From an uncultured Lachnospiraceae bacterium (GTDB lineage: Bacteria; Bacillota; Clostridia; Lachnospirales; Lachnospiraceae), in contig URRQ01000002.1 of the NCBI GenBank assembly GCA_900550235.1, forward strand, positions 1 to 64,000: a DNA stretch of 64,000 nt, read 5' to 3'. Numbering within the stretch: the first letter of the stretch is position 1; each line of letters starts with the position of its first letter. Both the position numbers and the translations under genes were made by a program. Under the pieces are notes generated by a model. That model was not told the origin of the DNA. It was given only the letters and a program-made list of their open reading frames with translations, and did not search any database. Of the stretch, positions 51,616 through 61,212 are shown piece after piece.

Positions 51616-52369
51616 AATACATTCATTTGTAAAGATGCTGATTTGGATGGCAGTAGGAGCATGCTTTGGCGCTGCTATAGGAATAGGAACATTTTTGGTG
51701 GAAGATGGTTTGAAAGGATTTTTACAAAATACATATGATGTAATTTCGAAAAACGCAGGAGTTTTATTGATTGGTTTGGCTCTTCTGGTGCTTGTATTTT
51801 CTATAGTTTGTTATGCAAAGGGAAATCATTATGCAAAATTATCCAATCTTACGGAAGAAGACGAACAACAGGATTTTGTAGATGAAAAATTTGACTTTTG
51901 GCTAAATATCGGCCTTACAACATCAAGTATCGTATTATATATTTCGATAGCGATTTTCGCATTTCAAGGATCGATCAGAAAAATGCAATCGATAGAGAAT
52001 GGAATGATTTCTACTTTGGGATTGCTTGCCTGTACGGTAATAACCGGAATGTATCAGGTTATAGCGATTCAACAGTTTCGTAAAAAAGAACCATTGAAAC
52101 AAGGCGATGCGGCAGATTTGAAATTCCAGGAAATATGGTTAAACAGTTGCGACGAAGGAGAAAAGAGGATTATATTTGAGGCGGGTTATAAAGCGTTTAA
52201 TATTGCGAGAATTGTATTGCTGTTTGCTGTTTTGATCGCATTGTTTGGAGATATGTTTTTTGGTGGAGGGCTGACAGCAATTGTTCTTTTGACAGCATGT
52301 AATATTATTGTGTCAGTTGCATATTGTTACTATACGATGAAACTTGGGAAAGGCGGGGTGAAGGCATAA
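51596..52369 (+). CDS. DUF3169-family membrane protein
   Basis: 257 residues from ATG at 51596 (GAGGAGGACGAG before it). About six membrane helices, in pairs near residues 12-32, 45-68, 100-122, 130-152, 195-215 and 220-240. A hydrophilic loop EEDEQQDFVDEKFDF lies between the second and third pairs. It belongs to the DUF3169 family of unknown function, regularly encoded after an XRE regulator. It may act as a membrane sensor or self-protection partner of the regulator, by analogy only. The VOC gene starts within its stop codon. Confidence 0.82.
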   Translation: MTKKNCKIHSFVKMLIWMAVGACFGAAIGIGTFLVEDGLKGFLQNTYDVISKNAGVLLIGLALLVLVFSIVCYAKGNHYAKLSNLTEEDEQQDFVDEKFDFWLNIGLTTSSIVLYISIAIFAFQGSIRKMQSIENGMISTLGLLACTVITGMYQVIAIQQFRKKEPLKQGDAADLKFQEIWLNSCDEGEKRIIFEAGYKAFNIARIVLLFAVLIALFGDMFFGGGLTAIVLLTACNIIVSVAYCYYTMKLGKGGVKA

Positions 52370-52731
52370 TGAAGCTGAAAAATGTGTTGCTTACAGTGAA
52401 GGATATGAAAAAATCAATTGATTTTTATAAAGAGTTGTTTGGCTTGGATGTAATTTTAGAGCAGGACGGAAATGTGATTTTGACAGAAGGGCTTGTTCTT
52501 CAAGAGCTGCAGATATGGGAAGAAGCCATAGATAAAAAAGTGATTCCGTATCATCATGCGTCAGAATTGTACTTTGAAGAAAAACAAATGGATAATTTTG
52601 TAAAAAAATTAAAGAATTATAAAGAACGAATTGAGTACGTAACAGAGTATAGGGAAGAACCGTGTGGGCAGAAAGTAATACGTCTTTATGATTTGGACGG
52701 AAATTCGAGGTCGCGGGCATTCGCCCTATAA
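52369..52731 (+). CDS. VOC-family protein (glyoxalase/bleomycin-resistance fold)
   Basis: 120 residues from ATG at 52369 with GGCGGGGTGAAGG before it. Beta-alpha-beta repeats: KNVLLTVKDMKKSIDFYKELFGLDVI (about residues 3-28) and LYFEEKQMDNFVKKLKNY ... GQKVIRLYDLDGNSRSRAF, the second half ending in a YDLDGN stretch. Metal ligands of glyoxalase I are not obvious. Family members bind metals, antibiotics or carry out varied reactions; function not predictable. Confidence 0.82.
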   Translation: MKLKNVLLTVKDMKKSIDFYKELFGLDVILEQDGNVILTEGLVLQELQIWEEAIDKKVIPYHHASELYFEEKQMDNFVKKLKNYKERIEYVTEYREEPCGQKVIRLYDLDGNSRSRAFAL

Positions 52732-52735
52732 ATCA

Positions 52736-52787
52736 AAAAGAGTAGCCATGAATTTTTGTGCAAGCGCAAATTCATAGCTGCTCTTTT
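52736..52787. terminator. Bidirectional terminator between VOC and activase genes
   Basis: AAAAGAG and CTCTTTT outer arms with an inner ATGAATTT/AAATTCAT stem. A-run on the left and T-run on the right allow termination from both convergent genes. Confidence 0.85.
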
Positions 52788-52799
52788 CATTTTGCACGG

Positions 52800-55700
52800 C
52801 TAATTGCTTTCGCGCATGTTTTTATTAGCGGTTGAGAGCATAAGTTTTATGCGGTTGAGTTGGTTAACTTCACTTGCGCCTGGATCGTAGTCGATGGCAA
52901 CAATATTTGCTTCCGGGTGTTTGTGGCGAAGTTCTTTGATGACTCCTTTTCCTACAATATGATTTGGAAGGCACCCAAATGGCTGGGTACATACAATATT
53001 TGTAGCTCCGTTCTCAATCAATTCTAACATTTCTCCGGTGAGGAACCAGCCTTCTCCGGTTTGATTTCCAAGAGAAACGATTTCTTTTGCCATATTTGCA
53101 AGTTTATCAATCTGAGCCGGAGGAGTAAAGTGCTTACTTTCTGCAAAAGCTTTTGCGGCCGGCGCGCGGAACCATTCGACTGCTTTGATTCCTAAGTTTG
53201 ATTTTTTGGCAGCCATTTTACTCATTCCGAGGTTCGATGCCTTGAAATTAGCATTGTAGAAACAATATAAGAAGAAGTCTAAAAGATCTGGAACAACAGC
53301 TTCTGCTCCTTCCTGCTCCAAAAGCTCTACAAGGTGATTGTTGGCGGTAGGATGAAATTTTACAAGAATTTCTCCAACTATACCAACACGAGGCTTTCGG
53401 ATCTCATGGATTGGAAGACGGTCAAAGTCTTCGATAATTTCCCGACATAACTTGTTAAATTCATGTTTGCCCGGATATTTTTTTTGTAAAAAATCAATGC
53501 ATTTTTTCTTCCATTTTTCGTGAAGAGCATCAGCAGATCCAGGTGTGACTTCGTAAGGTCTCATGCGATAAAGTGTTCGCATAAAAATATCGCCAAAGAT
53601 CAAGGAGTATACAGCTTTCAATAAAAGTGGAAGAGTAATCTTAAATCCCGGATTTTCTTCAATGCCACTTAAATTCAGTGAGATTACAGGAATATGTTCG
53701 TATCCTGCTTTTTTTAGCGCACGACGAATGAAACCAATATAGTTAGATGCACGGCATCCTCCGCCGGTTTGTGTGATGATCACAGCAATCCGATTGATAT
53801 CATATTTTCTGGATAAAATGGCTTCCATAATTTGTCCGACTACAATAAGCGAGGGGTAGCAAGCATCGTTATTCACATATTTTAATCCGGTATTGACTGC
53901 AGATTTACTATCATTTTTTAGTACCTCGATGTGATAACCACAGGAACGCATTGCAGGTTCAACGAGATCAAAATGAATCGGGGACATCTGAGGGCAAAGA
54001 ATCGTGTAGTCTTTTCGCATCTCCTTCGTAAATGGTATTTTTTTAATCGAGGAAGGCTGAATCGTTCGCGTCAGTTCTTTTTCTTCTCGGACACGGATTG
54101 CGGCGAGAAGCGAACGAATACGGATCCTCGCAGCACCCAGGTTATTCACTTCATCAATCTTGAGTGAAGTATAGATTTTTCCGGACTGTGTTAATATATC
54201 TGAAACAGCATCTGTTGTAACGGCATCTAAGCCACAGCCAAAAGAATTCAACTGGATAAGGTCCAAATTATCTTTTGTTTTAACGTAATTGGCGGCAGCA
54301 TAAAGTCTGGAATGATACATCCATTGATCCATAACAATCAAAGGACGTTCGACTTGATGCAAATGAGAGATAGAATCTTCTGTCAAAACGGCGATATCAT
54401 ACGAATTAATTAACTCGGGAATTCCATGATTCACTTCCGGGTCAATATGATATGGTCGTCCGGCAAGTACAATTCCACGCTTACCGGTTTTGTCTAAATA
54501 GTCAATCGTTTCTTCCCCTTTGCGACGGATATCTTCTCGGCAAGAAGCGAGTTCTTCCCATGCCAAATGTACGGCGTTCTTGATTTCTTCGGAAGGAATA
54601 TGGAATTTGTTTCCGATTTCCTCTACTAAACGTGAATATAATGTTTCTTCACTTTGGAATGACATAAATGGATTCATGAAATCCACGGTTCCGCTTGAAA
54701 TCTCGTCTACATTATTCTTGATATTTTCAGCATAAGAAGTTACGATTGGACAGTTGTAATGATTGTTTGCGTCTTTAAATTCTTCCCGCTCATATGGAAT
54801 ACACGGATAAAAAATGAACGGAACATTTTGCTCGATCAACCATTTAATATGTCCATGTACAAGTTTTGCCGGATAACATTCGGATTCACTGGGAATTGAT
54901 TCGATACCCAATTCGTAAATCTTATGAGTAGAAGCAGGGGATAGGATTACTCGGAACTTTAACGTATGGAAAAATGTAAACCAAAACGGATAGTTTTCAT
55001 ACATATTTAATACGCGTGGAAGGCCGACAGTTCCGCGAACTGCTTCGCTTTCTTCCAGTGGAGTATACTGAAAATATCGTGCATTTTTATATGCAAACAA
55101 ATTCGGAAGATCCGAGGATTTTTTCTCTTTTCCGAGACCTTTTTCACAACGGTTTCCGGTAATAAAGCGTCGGTTTCCGCTAAATGTATTGATTGTTAAT
55201 CGACAGTTATTTGTGCACCCCTTACATTTGGCCATTGTTGTTGAGTATTTCAACTGTTCGATTTCTTCAATTGGAAGCATGGTTGTACCTTTGCATTCAC
55301 GATAACGTTCTCTTGCAATCAGTGCGGCGCCAAAAGCTCCCATGATTCCTGCAATATCGGGACGGACTACTTCGCAGTCGGCTATCAGCTCCAGACTACG
55401 TAAAACGGCATTGTTATAGAACGTTCCACCTTGTACGACGATATTTTTTCCTAATTCAGAAGCATCGGACACTTTAATCACTTTATAAAGTGCATTTTTT
55501 ATTACCGAATAAGCCAATCCTGCAGAAATGTCGGCAACGGAAGCTCCTTCTTTTTGCGCCTGTTTTACTTTGGAATTCATGAAAACGGTGCATCGTGTTC
55601 CTAAGTCAATTGGATTTTTCGCAAATAATGCTTCGTGAGCAAAATCTTCGACAGTATAATTGAGTGATTTTGCAAATGTCTCGATAAATGATCCGCAGCC

Positions 55701-57047
55701 GGAAGAGCATGCTTCATTGAGTTGTACGCTGTCCACGGTATTATTTTTAATCTTGATACATTTCATATCCTGGCCGCCGATATCCAAAATGCAATCTACA
55801 TTTGGGTCAAAATATGCGGCAGCATAGTAATGAGAAATGGTTTCTACTTCTCCTTCATCTAAAAGGAGAGCCGCCTTTATCAATGCTTCTCCGTAACCGG
55901 TAGAACAAGAGTGGACAATCTCGACACCTTTCGGAAGCTGACTGTAAATATCTTTAAGCGCAGCAATGGTTGTTCCGAGCGGATCACCGTCATTGTTGTG
56001 ATAGAAGGAATAGAGCAAAGTCCCGTCTTCACCGACGAGGGCTGCTTTTGTAGTGGTAGATCCGGCATCAATACCGAGAAAACACTTTCCTTGATAGGTA
56101 GCAAGATCCTTTACCGGGACTTGATGTTTCGCATGTCTTTCTTCAAAAGCATCATATTGCGCTTGGCTTTTGAAAAGAGGCTCCATTCTCTCGACTTCAA
56201 AATCCATATGAATATGATTGGCAAGGCGAGTCTGTAAAGTCTGTATAGATACGGAAGTATCGTGTTTGGCATTTAACGCTGAGCCGATAGCTGCAAACAA
56301 ATGAGAATGATTTGGAGCAATAATGTGCTCATCATCTAAATGCAAGGTTCTGATAAATGCAGTTCTTAGTTCTGAAAGAAAGTGAAGTGGACCGCCTAAA
56401 AAGGCAACATGGCCACGGATTGGTTTTCCACAGGCAAGACCGCTGATAGTTTGATTTACGACTGCTTGAAAAATAGAAGCAGAGAGGTCTTCTTTGGTGG
56501 CTCCTTCGTTGATCAATGGCTGGATATCCGACTTGGCGAATACACCACAACGGGCAGCAATGGTATAGAGCGCCTGATAGTTTTTGGCATATTCGTTTAA
56601 TCCCATTGCATCTGTCTGAAGCAATGACGCCATTTGGTCGATAAAAGATCCGGTACCGCCAGCACAAATTCCATTCATACGTTGTTCCACGTTACCGCCC
56701 TCGAAGTAGATGATTTTAGCATCTTCTCCGCCAAGCTCGATAGCAACATCTGTCTGAGGAGCATAGTCCTGCAGAGCGGCTGATACTGCGATGACCTCTT
56801 GCACAAAAGGAACATCTAAATGTTTGGCTAATGTAAGTCCGCCGGATCCGGTGATGACCGGAGAGACAAGTATAGTCCCCAGTTTGTGGATTGCGCGGCT
56901 TAAAAGGTCGGACAATGTTTCTTGAATATTTGCAAAATGACGTTCGTAATCGGAAAATAATACTTCGTGTTCATTGTTTAAAATTGCGATTTTTACTGTA
57001 GTAGAACCAATATCAATCCCTAATCTATATATTTGTTTTTGATTCAT
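52800..57047 (-). CDS. Acyl-CoA dehydratase activase, fused double ASKHA protein
   Basis: 1415 residues, start at ATG 57047 with TAGGAGTCG before it. Two actin-like ATPase halves: GIDIGSTTVKIAIL (about residues 10-23) with NGICAGGTGSFIDQMA, and LGIDAGSTTTKAALV (about 325) with NEACSSGCGSFIETFA; the two cysteine motifs bind the shared [4Fe-4S] cluster. A cysteine-rich segment CKGCTNNCRLTINTFSGNRRFITGNRCEKG (about 600) follows, then a DUF2229 region and C-terminal HgdB-like parts with YPASKLVHGH-like, CPQMSPIHFD and TGEGWFLTGEMLE. It supplies ATP-driven electrons to 2-hydroxyacyl-CoA dehydratases. No dehydratase genes lie nearby. Divergent from the rhomboid gene, own promoter. Confidence 0.88.
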   Translation of the reverse strand: MNQKQIYRLGIDIGSTTVKIAILNNEHEVLFSDYERHFANIQETLSDLLSRAIHKLGTILVSPVITGSGGLTLAKHLDVPFVQEVIAVSAALQDYAPQTDVAIELGGEDAKIIYFEGGNVEQRMNGICAGGTGSFIDQMASLLQTDAMGLNEYAKNYQALYTIAARCGVFAKSDIQPLINEGATKEDLSASIFQAVVNQTISGLACGKPIRGHVAFLGGPLHFLSELRTAFIRTLHLDDEHIIAPNHSHLFAAIGSALNAKHDTSVSIQTLQTRLANHIHMDFEVERMEPLFKSQAQYDAFEERHAKHQVPVKDLATYQGKCFLGIDAGSTTTKAALVGEDGTLLYSFYHNNDGDPLGTTIAALKDIYSQLPKGVEIVHSCSTGYGEALIKAALLLDEGEVETISHYYAAAYFDPNVDCILDIGGQDMKCIKIKNNTVDSVQLNEACSSGCGSFIETFAKSLNYTVEDFAHEALFAKNPIDLGTRCTVFMNSKVKQAQKEGASVADISAGLAYSVIKNALYKVIKVSDASELGKNIVVQGGTFYNNAVLRSLELIADCEVVRPDIAGIMGAFGAALIARERYRECKGTTMLPIEEIEQLKYSTTMAKCKGCTNNCRLTINTFSGNRRFITGNRCEKGLGKEKKSSDLPNLFAYKNARYFQYTPLEESEAVRGTVGLPRVLNMYENYPFWFTFFHTLKFRVILSPASTHKIYELGIESIPSESECYPAKLVHGHIKWLIEQNVPFIFYPCIPYEREEFKDANNHYNCPIVTSYAENIKNNVDEISSGTVDFMNPFMSFQSEETLYSRLVEEIGNKFHIPSEEIKNAVHLAWEELASCREDIRRKGEETIDYLDKTGKRGIVLAGRPYHIDPEVNHGIPELINSYDIAVLTEDSISHLHQVERPLIVMDQWMYHSRLYAAANYVKTKDNLDLIQLNSFGCGLDAVTTDAVSDILTQSGKIYTSLKIDEVNNLGAARIRIRSLLAAIRVREEKELTRTIQPSSIKKIPFTKEMRKDYTILCPQMSPIHFDLVEPAMRSCGYHIEVLKNDSKSAVNTGLKYVNNDACYPSLIVVGQIMEAILSRKYDINRIAVIITQTGGGCRASNYIGFIRRALKKAGYEHIPVISLNLSGIEENPGFKITLPLLLKAVYSLIFGDIFMRTLYRMRPYEVTPGSADALHEKWKKKCIDFLQKKYPGKHEFNKLCREIIEDFDRLPIHEIRKPRVGIVGEILVKFHPTANNHLVELLEQEGAEAVVPDLLDFFLYCFYNANFKASNLGMSKMAAKKSNLGIKAVEWFRAPAAKAFAESKHFTPPAQIDKLANMAKEIVSLGNQTGEGWFLTGEMLELIENGATNIVCTQPFGCLPNHIVGKGVIKELRHKHPEANIVAIDYDPGASEVNQLNRIKLMLSTANKNMRESN

Positions 57048-57120
57048 TTTTCGACTCCTAACGTGTAATTGTATCAATTACTTCCTATTAAATGTGTTTA
57101 TCTTTTTTTTAGCAACCTAC

Positions 57121-57149
57121 ATTATACGACAATCATTTTAAAAAGACAA
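57121..57149 (-). promoter_or_regulatory. Promoter of activase gene (minus strand)
   Basis: On the minus strand: TTGTCT (57149-57144), 17 bases, perfect TATAAT (57126-57121). Confidence 0.75.
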
Positions 57150-57216
57150 TTGCAAATTTATGAATTATTTTTCGATATTTGGACGAAATATGGGCAATTT
57201 CTATAAATGTTAAAAT

Positions 57217-57234
57217 GCTGTAAACTTATACAGC
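57217..57234. promoter_or_regulatory. Palindrome in divergent region
   Basis: GCTGTA-AACTTA-TACAGC, 6-bp arms, 4 bases upstream of the rhomboid-gene -35 box. Candidate regulatory site. Confidence 0.35.
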
Positions 57235-57238
57235 GTAA

Positions 57239-57267
57239 TTGACAAACGTATATAGAAACTGTAGAAT
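57239..57267 (+). promoter_or_regulatory. Promoter of rhomboid-fold gene
   Basis: Perfect TTGACA at 57239-57244, 17-base spacer, TAGAAT at 57262-57267. Confidence 0.8.
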
Positions 57268-57305
57268 GACACTATGTTAAAAAATATATTGGAGGAGTCG
57301 TTTTT

Positions 57306-58178
57306 ATGAATTGGATTCAGAAAATGGAACGTAAATTTGGCCGTTATGCAATCAATAATCTGATGTATTATATCATTATTTTGTATATCGTCGGATACTT
57401 GGTTGATATGCTCAATCCGGGATTTTTCTATTCTTATTTGTCTTTAAATGTAGAGGCAATCTTGCATGGGCAGGTGTGGAGATTGGTAACGTTCCTTGCA
57501 CAGCCTATGGATACAAGTATTATATTTCTTGTATTCGCATTACATTTGTATTATATGATCGGACAGCATTTGGAAGCACAGTGGGGTGCATTTCGTTTTA
57601 ATCTGTACTTTTTTGCGGGTGTGTTGTTCCATATTATCGCAGCGTTTATTGTATATTTCGCGACAGGTGTTTCAATGCCGATTGGTACAACTTATTTGAA
57701 TTTGTCATTGTTTTTTGCGTTTGCAGCGCTTTATCCGAATGTGGAATTCTTGTTATTCTTTATCATTCCGGTTAAAGTAAAATATTTGGCGCTTTTCGAT
57801 GGACTGTTTTTCGGATATACGATTTTGCAGGCGTTCATGCCAGCCTATGGCGGTTCTCCATATATTGGAGTGATCTACCATGCGAGAGCGATTGCTGCGG
57901 CAGTGTCGTTGCTTAATTTCGTGATTTTTTATTTTCCTTCTAGAAACGTCAAAGCATATTCGCCAAAGCAGGTGCATAGAAGAAAGAAATTCCAAAAGGA
58001 GATTCGTAATGCGGGAGTAAACAAGGAAGCGGCAAAAGTAGGTGCAAAGCATCGCTGTGCGGTTTGCGGACGAACAGAATTAGATGATCCGAGTCTTGAA
58101 TTTAGATATTGTTCAAAATGTAATGGAGCTTATGAGTATTGTCAGGATCACTTATTTACTCATGAACATGTAAAATAG
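57306..58178 (+). CDS. Rhomboid-fold membrane protein with C-terminal zinc ribbon, no catalytic serine
   Basis: 290 residues with about six helices in the rhomboid/derlin arrangement (GQVWRLVTFLAQP loop after helix 1, LYYMIGQHLEAQWGAFRFNLYFFAGVL). The position of the GxSG protease motif reads MPIGTTYLNLSLFFAF, without the serine, so a pseudoprotease is likely. FIIPVKVKYLALFDG resembles the loop of derlin-like proteins. The C-terminal zinc ribbon is CAVCGR ... YCSKCNG (about residues 250-275). RBS TTGGAGGAGTCG. Neighbour pyk is 36 bases downstream, perhaps co-transcribed. Role unknown. Confidence 0.8.
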   Translation: MNWIQKMERKFGRYAINNLMYYIIILYIVGYLVDMLNPGFFYSYLSLNVEAILHGQVWRLVTFLAQPMDTSIIFLVFALHLYYMIGQHLEAQWGAFRFNLYFFAGVLFHIIAAFIVYFATGVSMPIGTTYLNLSLFFAFAALYPNVEFLLFFIIPVKVKYLALFDGLFFGYTILQAFMPAYGGSPYIGVIYHARAIAAAVSLLNFVIFYFPSRNVKAYSPKQVHRRKKFQKEIRNAGVNKEAAKVGAKHRCAVCGRTELDDPSLEFRYCSKCNGAYEYCQDHLFTHEHVK

Positions 58179-58214
58179 CAACAAGATTGAATTGATTAGG
58201 AAAGAGGGAAAAAC

Positions 58215-59651
58215 ATGAGAAAAACAAAAATCATATGTACAATGGGACCGAATGCAGATAACAGAGAAGTGATGAAAAAGTTAGTGGAAAACGGGATGAA
58301 TATTGCTCGTTTTAATTTCTCTCATGGAACTCACGAAGAACAAAAAGAAAGGATGGACTTATTAAAGTCCGTGCGCGACGAAGTGGGAAGACCAGTCGCC
58401 ATTTTGTTGGATACAAAAGGGCCGGAGATTCGTACGGGAGTATTAAAAGACGGCAAAAAAGTAATGCTTTCAGAAGGGGATAAATTTGTACTCACAACAG
58501 AACAGATTGTTGGAGATGAACATAGGGTATCGATTACATATGATGGATTGATCGAGGATGTGGAGCCAGGTAAGAGAATCCTGATTGATGATGGTTTGAT
58601 TGAATTAGAAGTAAAAGGGATTCATGATACGGAGATTACTTGTATTATCCTTAATGGTGGAGAATTAGGAGAAAGAAAAGGTGTGAATGTGCCGAATGTT
58701 GCAGTTCGTCTTCCGGCTCTCACTGAAAAAGATAAAGAGGATATCCGTTTTGGTGTAGAACAAGGTGTAGACTTTATTGCGGCTTCGTTTGTACGTTCGG
58801 TGGAAGGTGTCCTTGAAATAAAATCACTGTTAAAAGAATGTGGCAAACCATATCTTCCGGTTATTGCGAAAATTGAGAATGCAGAGGGTATCAAAAATAT
58901 TGATGAGATCATTCATTGTGCAGATGGAATCATGGTTGCCCGTGGAGATCTTGGAGTGGAAATTCCGGCAGAACAAGTTCCATATCTGCAGAAGATGCTG
59001 ATTCAGAAATGTAATGATAATTTCAAACCTGTTATTACAGCTACGCAGATGCTGGATTCTATGATTCGAAACCCTCGTCCGACAAGAGCGGAAGTGACGG
59101 ATGTGGCGAATGCAGTATATGATGGGACAGATGCTGTCATGTTATCAGGAGAAACGGCACAGGGAAAATATCCTGTAGAAGCGCTTCAAATGATGGTACA
59201 GATCGTAAAAAATACAGAAGAACATTTGGATTATGATATGCTGCTTCAAAAGGCGCAAGAGCATCGTAAGAAAAGCATCTCAAGTGCAATTGGATATTCG
59301 TCCGTTGCTACAGCAGCGAACTTGAATGCAAAGTGTATTTTAACCCCAACAATGTCAGGTGCAACAGCAAGAGTTGTGTCTAAGTTCAAACCGAAGGCAG
59401 ATATCATAGGGGTAACTCCGAATGAAGAAGTGCTTCGTAAGATGCAGATTTTTTGGGGAGTGTGTCCTGCAAAATCTATAGAATGTCATACAACAGAAGA
59501 TATCTGCAACGAAGCAATTGACTTAGCGACAGCGAAGCAATTTGTAGAATCAGGAGATATAGTAGTTCTTACTGCAGGAATCCCGTCACCGGTAATTCAA
59601 AAGAGCCGGGATGGTGTGAGCAATATGATGAGAATTGTTGTGGTGGAATAG
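58215..59651 (+). CDS. pyk: Pyruvate kinase
   Basis: 478-residue glycolytic enzyme, ADP plus phosphoenolpyruvate to ATP plus pyruvate. Starts MRKTKIICTMGPNADNREV; the catalytic K is in PVIAKIENAEGIKNIDEI and the substrate motif in GIMVARGDLGVEIPAE; TATQMLDSMI follows. Length excludes the PEP-utiliser C-terminal extension found in Bacillus pyruvate kinases. RBS GGAAAGAGGG. Effector regulation not evident. Confidence 0.95.
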   Translation: MRKTKIICTMGPNADNREVMKKLVENGMNIARFNFSHGTHEEQKERMDLLKSVRDEVGRPVAILLDTKGPEIRTGVLKDGKKVMLSEGDKFVLTTEQIVGDEHRVSITYDGLIEDVEPGKRILIDDGLIELEVKGIHDTEITCIILNGGELGERKGVNVPNVAVRLPALTEKDKEDIRFGVEQGVDFIAASFVRSVEGVLEIKSLLKECGKPYLPVIAKIENAEGIKNIDEIIHCADGIMVARGDLGVEIPAEQVPYLQKMLIQKCNDNFKPVITATQMLDSMIRNPRPTRAEVTDVANAVYDGTDAVMLSGETAQGKYPVEALQMMVQIVKNTEEHLDYDMLLQKAQEHRKKSISSAIGYSSVATAANLNAKCILTPTMSGATARVVSKFKPKADIIGVTPNEEVLRKMQIFWGVCPAKSIECHTTEDICNEAIDLATAKQFVESGDIVVLTAGIPSPVIQKSRDGVSNMMRIVVVE

Positions 59652-59687
59652 AAGACAGCATAGGAGAAACGAAAGGAATGAGAAACC

Positions 59688-60962
59688 ATGGAGAAGAAGA
59701 CATTTGTGACGAAAGAACAACTGGAAGAAATTGTAAAAGAATACCCAACTCCTTTTCATCTTTATGATGAAAAAGGGATACGTGAGAATATGAAGGCGTT
59801 GAAAGATGCGTTTGCGTGGAATCCGGGATATAAGGAGTATTTTGCAGTGAAAGCGAATCCGAATCCGTTTTTAATTCGTATTCTGCGGGAGTACGGCTGT
59901 GGATGTGACTGTTCATCTTATACAGAATTGCTTTTATCGGAGGCAATCGGCGCAACAGGAGATCAGATTATGTTTTCTTCTAATGCAACACCGGCAGAAG
60001 AATATAAACTGGCAGATCGACTTGGAGCGATCATTAATTTGGATGATATTACACATATTGAATTTTTGGAAGAGACAATCGGACACATTCCAAAGACAAT
60101 TAGCTGTCGCTATAATCCGGGAGGTATTTTTAAAATCAGCAATGATATTATGGATAACCCGGGGGACGCGAAATATGGAATGACAACTGAACAGCTTTTC
60201 GAAGCATTTAAGATATTGAAAGAAAAAGGGGTTGAGGAGTTCGGAATTCATGCGTTTCTTGCAAGCAATACAGTGACGAACGAGTATTATCCGATGCTCG
60301 CAAAAATATTGTTTGAAGTGGCTGTGAAATTGCAAAAAGAAACAGGTGCGCATATTAAATTCATCAATCTGTCCGGAGGAATCGGGATTCCTTATAAACC
60401 AGAACAAAAGCCGAATGATATCAAAGTGATTGGAGAAGGTGTTCGAAAAGTATATGAAGAAGTACTTGTTCCGGCGGGGATGGGGGATGTAGCAATCTAT
60501 ACAGAACTAGGAAGATATGTGACAGGTCCATATGGCTGCCTTGTAACAAGGGCGATTCATGAAAAGCATACGCACAAAGAATATATTGGTTGTGACGCTT
60601 GTGCGGTAAACCTTATGAGACCTGCGATGTACGGGGCGTATCATCATATTACTGTAATGGGAAAAGAGAAGGAACCTCATGACCATAAATACGATATTAC
60701 AGGTTCACTTTGTGAAAACAATGATAAATTTGCCATAGATCGGTTACTTCCTGAGATTGAGATCGGTGATATCCTTGTGATTCACGATACCGGAGCACAT
60801 GGTTATTCGATGGGATACAACTATAACGGAAAATTACGTTCAGCGGAACTTCTTTTAAAAGAAGATGGGACTGTGGAATTGATTCGTCGTGCAGAGACTC
60901 CGGAAGATTATTTTGCGACGTTTGATTGTTTTGAAATCGGTAAAAAACTTTGTAGAAAATAA
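59688..60962 (+). CDS. lysA: Diaminopimelate decarboxylase
   Basis: PLP-dependent fold III enzyme, last step of lysine synthesis, 424 residues. The PLP lysine is K55 in YFAVKANPNPF. The phosphate-binding glycines are in NLSGGIGIPY, and the active-site CDACAVNLMRP replaces the usual ESGDxxA/CxSxD-type loop with a cysteine. ETLGRY-like TELGRYVTGPYG is present. The protein belongs to the alternative LysA-like group common in Clostridia. Start follows GAAAGGAATGAG. Substrate assignment strong but carboxynorspermidine-type relatives exist. Confidence 0.85.
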   Translation: MEKKTFVTKEQLEEIVKEYPTPFHLYDEKGIRENMKALKDAFAWNPGYKEYFAVKANPNPFLIRILREYGCGCDCSSYTELLLSEAIGATGDQIMFSSNATPAEEYKLADRLGAIINLDDITHIEFLEETIGHIPKTISCRYNPGGIFKISNDIMDNPGDAKYGMTTEQLFEAFKILKEKGVEEFGIHAFLASNTVTNEYYPMLAKILFEVAVKLQKETGAHIKFINLSGGIGIPYKPEQKPNDIKVIGEGVRKVYEEVLVPAGMGDVAIYTELGRYVTGPYGCLVTRAIHEKHTHKEYIGCDACAVNLMRPAMYGAYHHITVMGKEKEPHDHKYDITGSLCENNDKFAIDRLLPEIEIGDILVIHDTGAHGYSMGYNYNGKLRSAELLLKEDGTVELIRRAETPEDYFATFDCFEIGKKLCRK

Positions 60963-61053
60963 TGACAGTCGTATTTAATACAAACCAATAGATTTAGAAG
61001 AATTGTTTTGCATAGTATATGAAAAAATAAATTTAAAAAATTTAAAATTTTAC

Positions 61054-61082
61054 TTGCATAATTCATAATAGTGTGATAGAAT
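61054..61082 (+). promoter_or_regulatory. Promoter of tRNA-Leu
   Basis: TTGCAT at 61054-61059, 17-base spacer, TAGAAT at 61077-61082, about 43 bases before the tRNA. The rest of 60963-61124 is AT-rich and shows nothing else. Confidence 0.7.
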
Positions 61083-61124
61083 AAATCTCGGTTGAAAATG
61101 GTGGAGATATAATTCTCCACGCAA

Positions 61125-61208
61125 GCCGATGTGGCGGAATTGGCAGACGCATCAGACTCAAAATCTGACGTGGGCGACTACGTACCGGTTCGAGTCCGGT
61201 CATCGGCA
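61125..61208 (+). tRNA. tRNA-Leu (anticodon CAA)
   Basis: 84-base class II tRNA. Acceptor arm GCCGATG pairs with CATCGGC; anticodon stem TCAGA/TCTGA around the loop CTCAAAA gives anticodon CAA, decoding UUG. A long variable arm (CGTGGGCGACTACG) and T-arm ACCGG-TTCGAGT-CCGGT are typical for leucine tRNAs. Discriminator A; CCA is not encoded. Confidence 0.95.
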
Positions 61209-61212
61209 TTAT

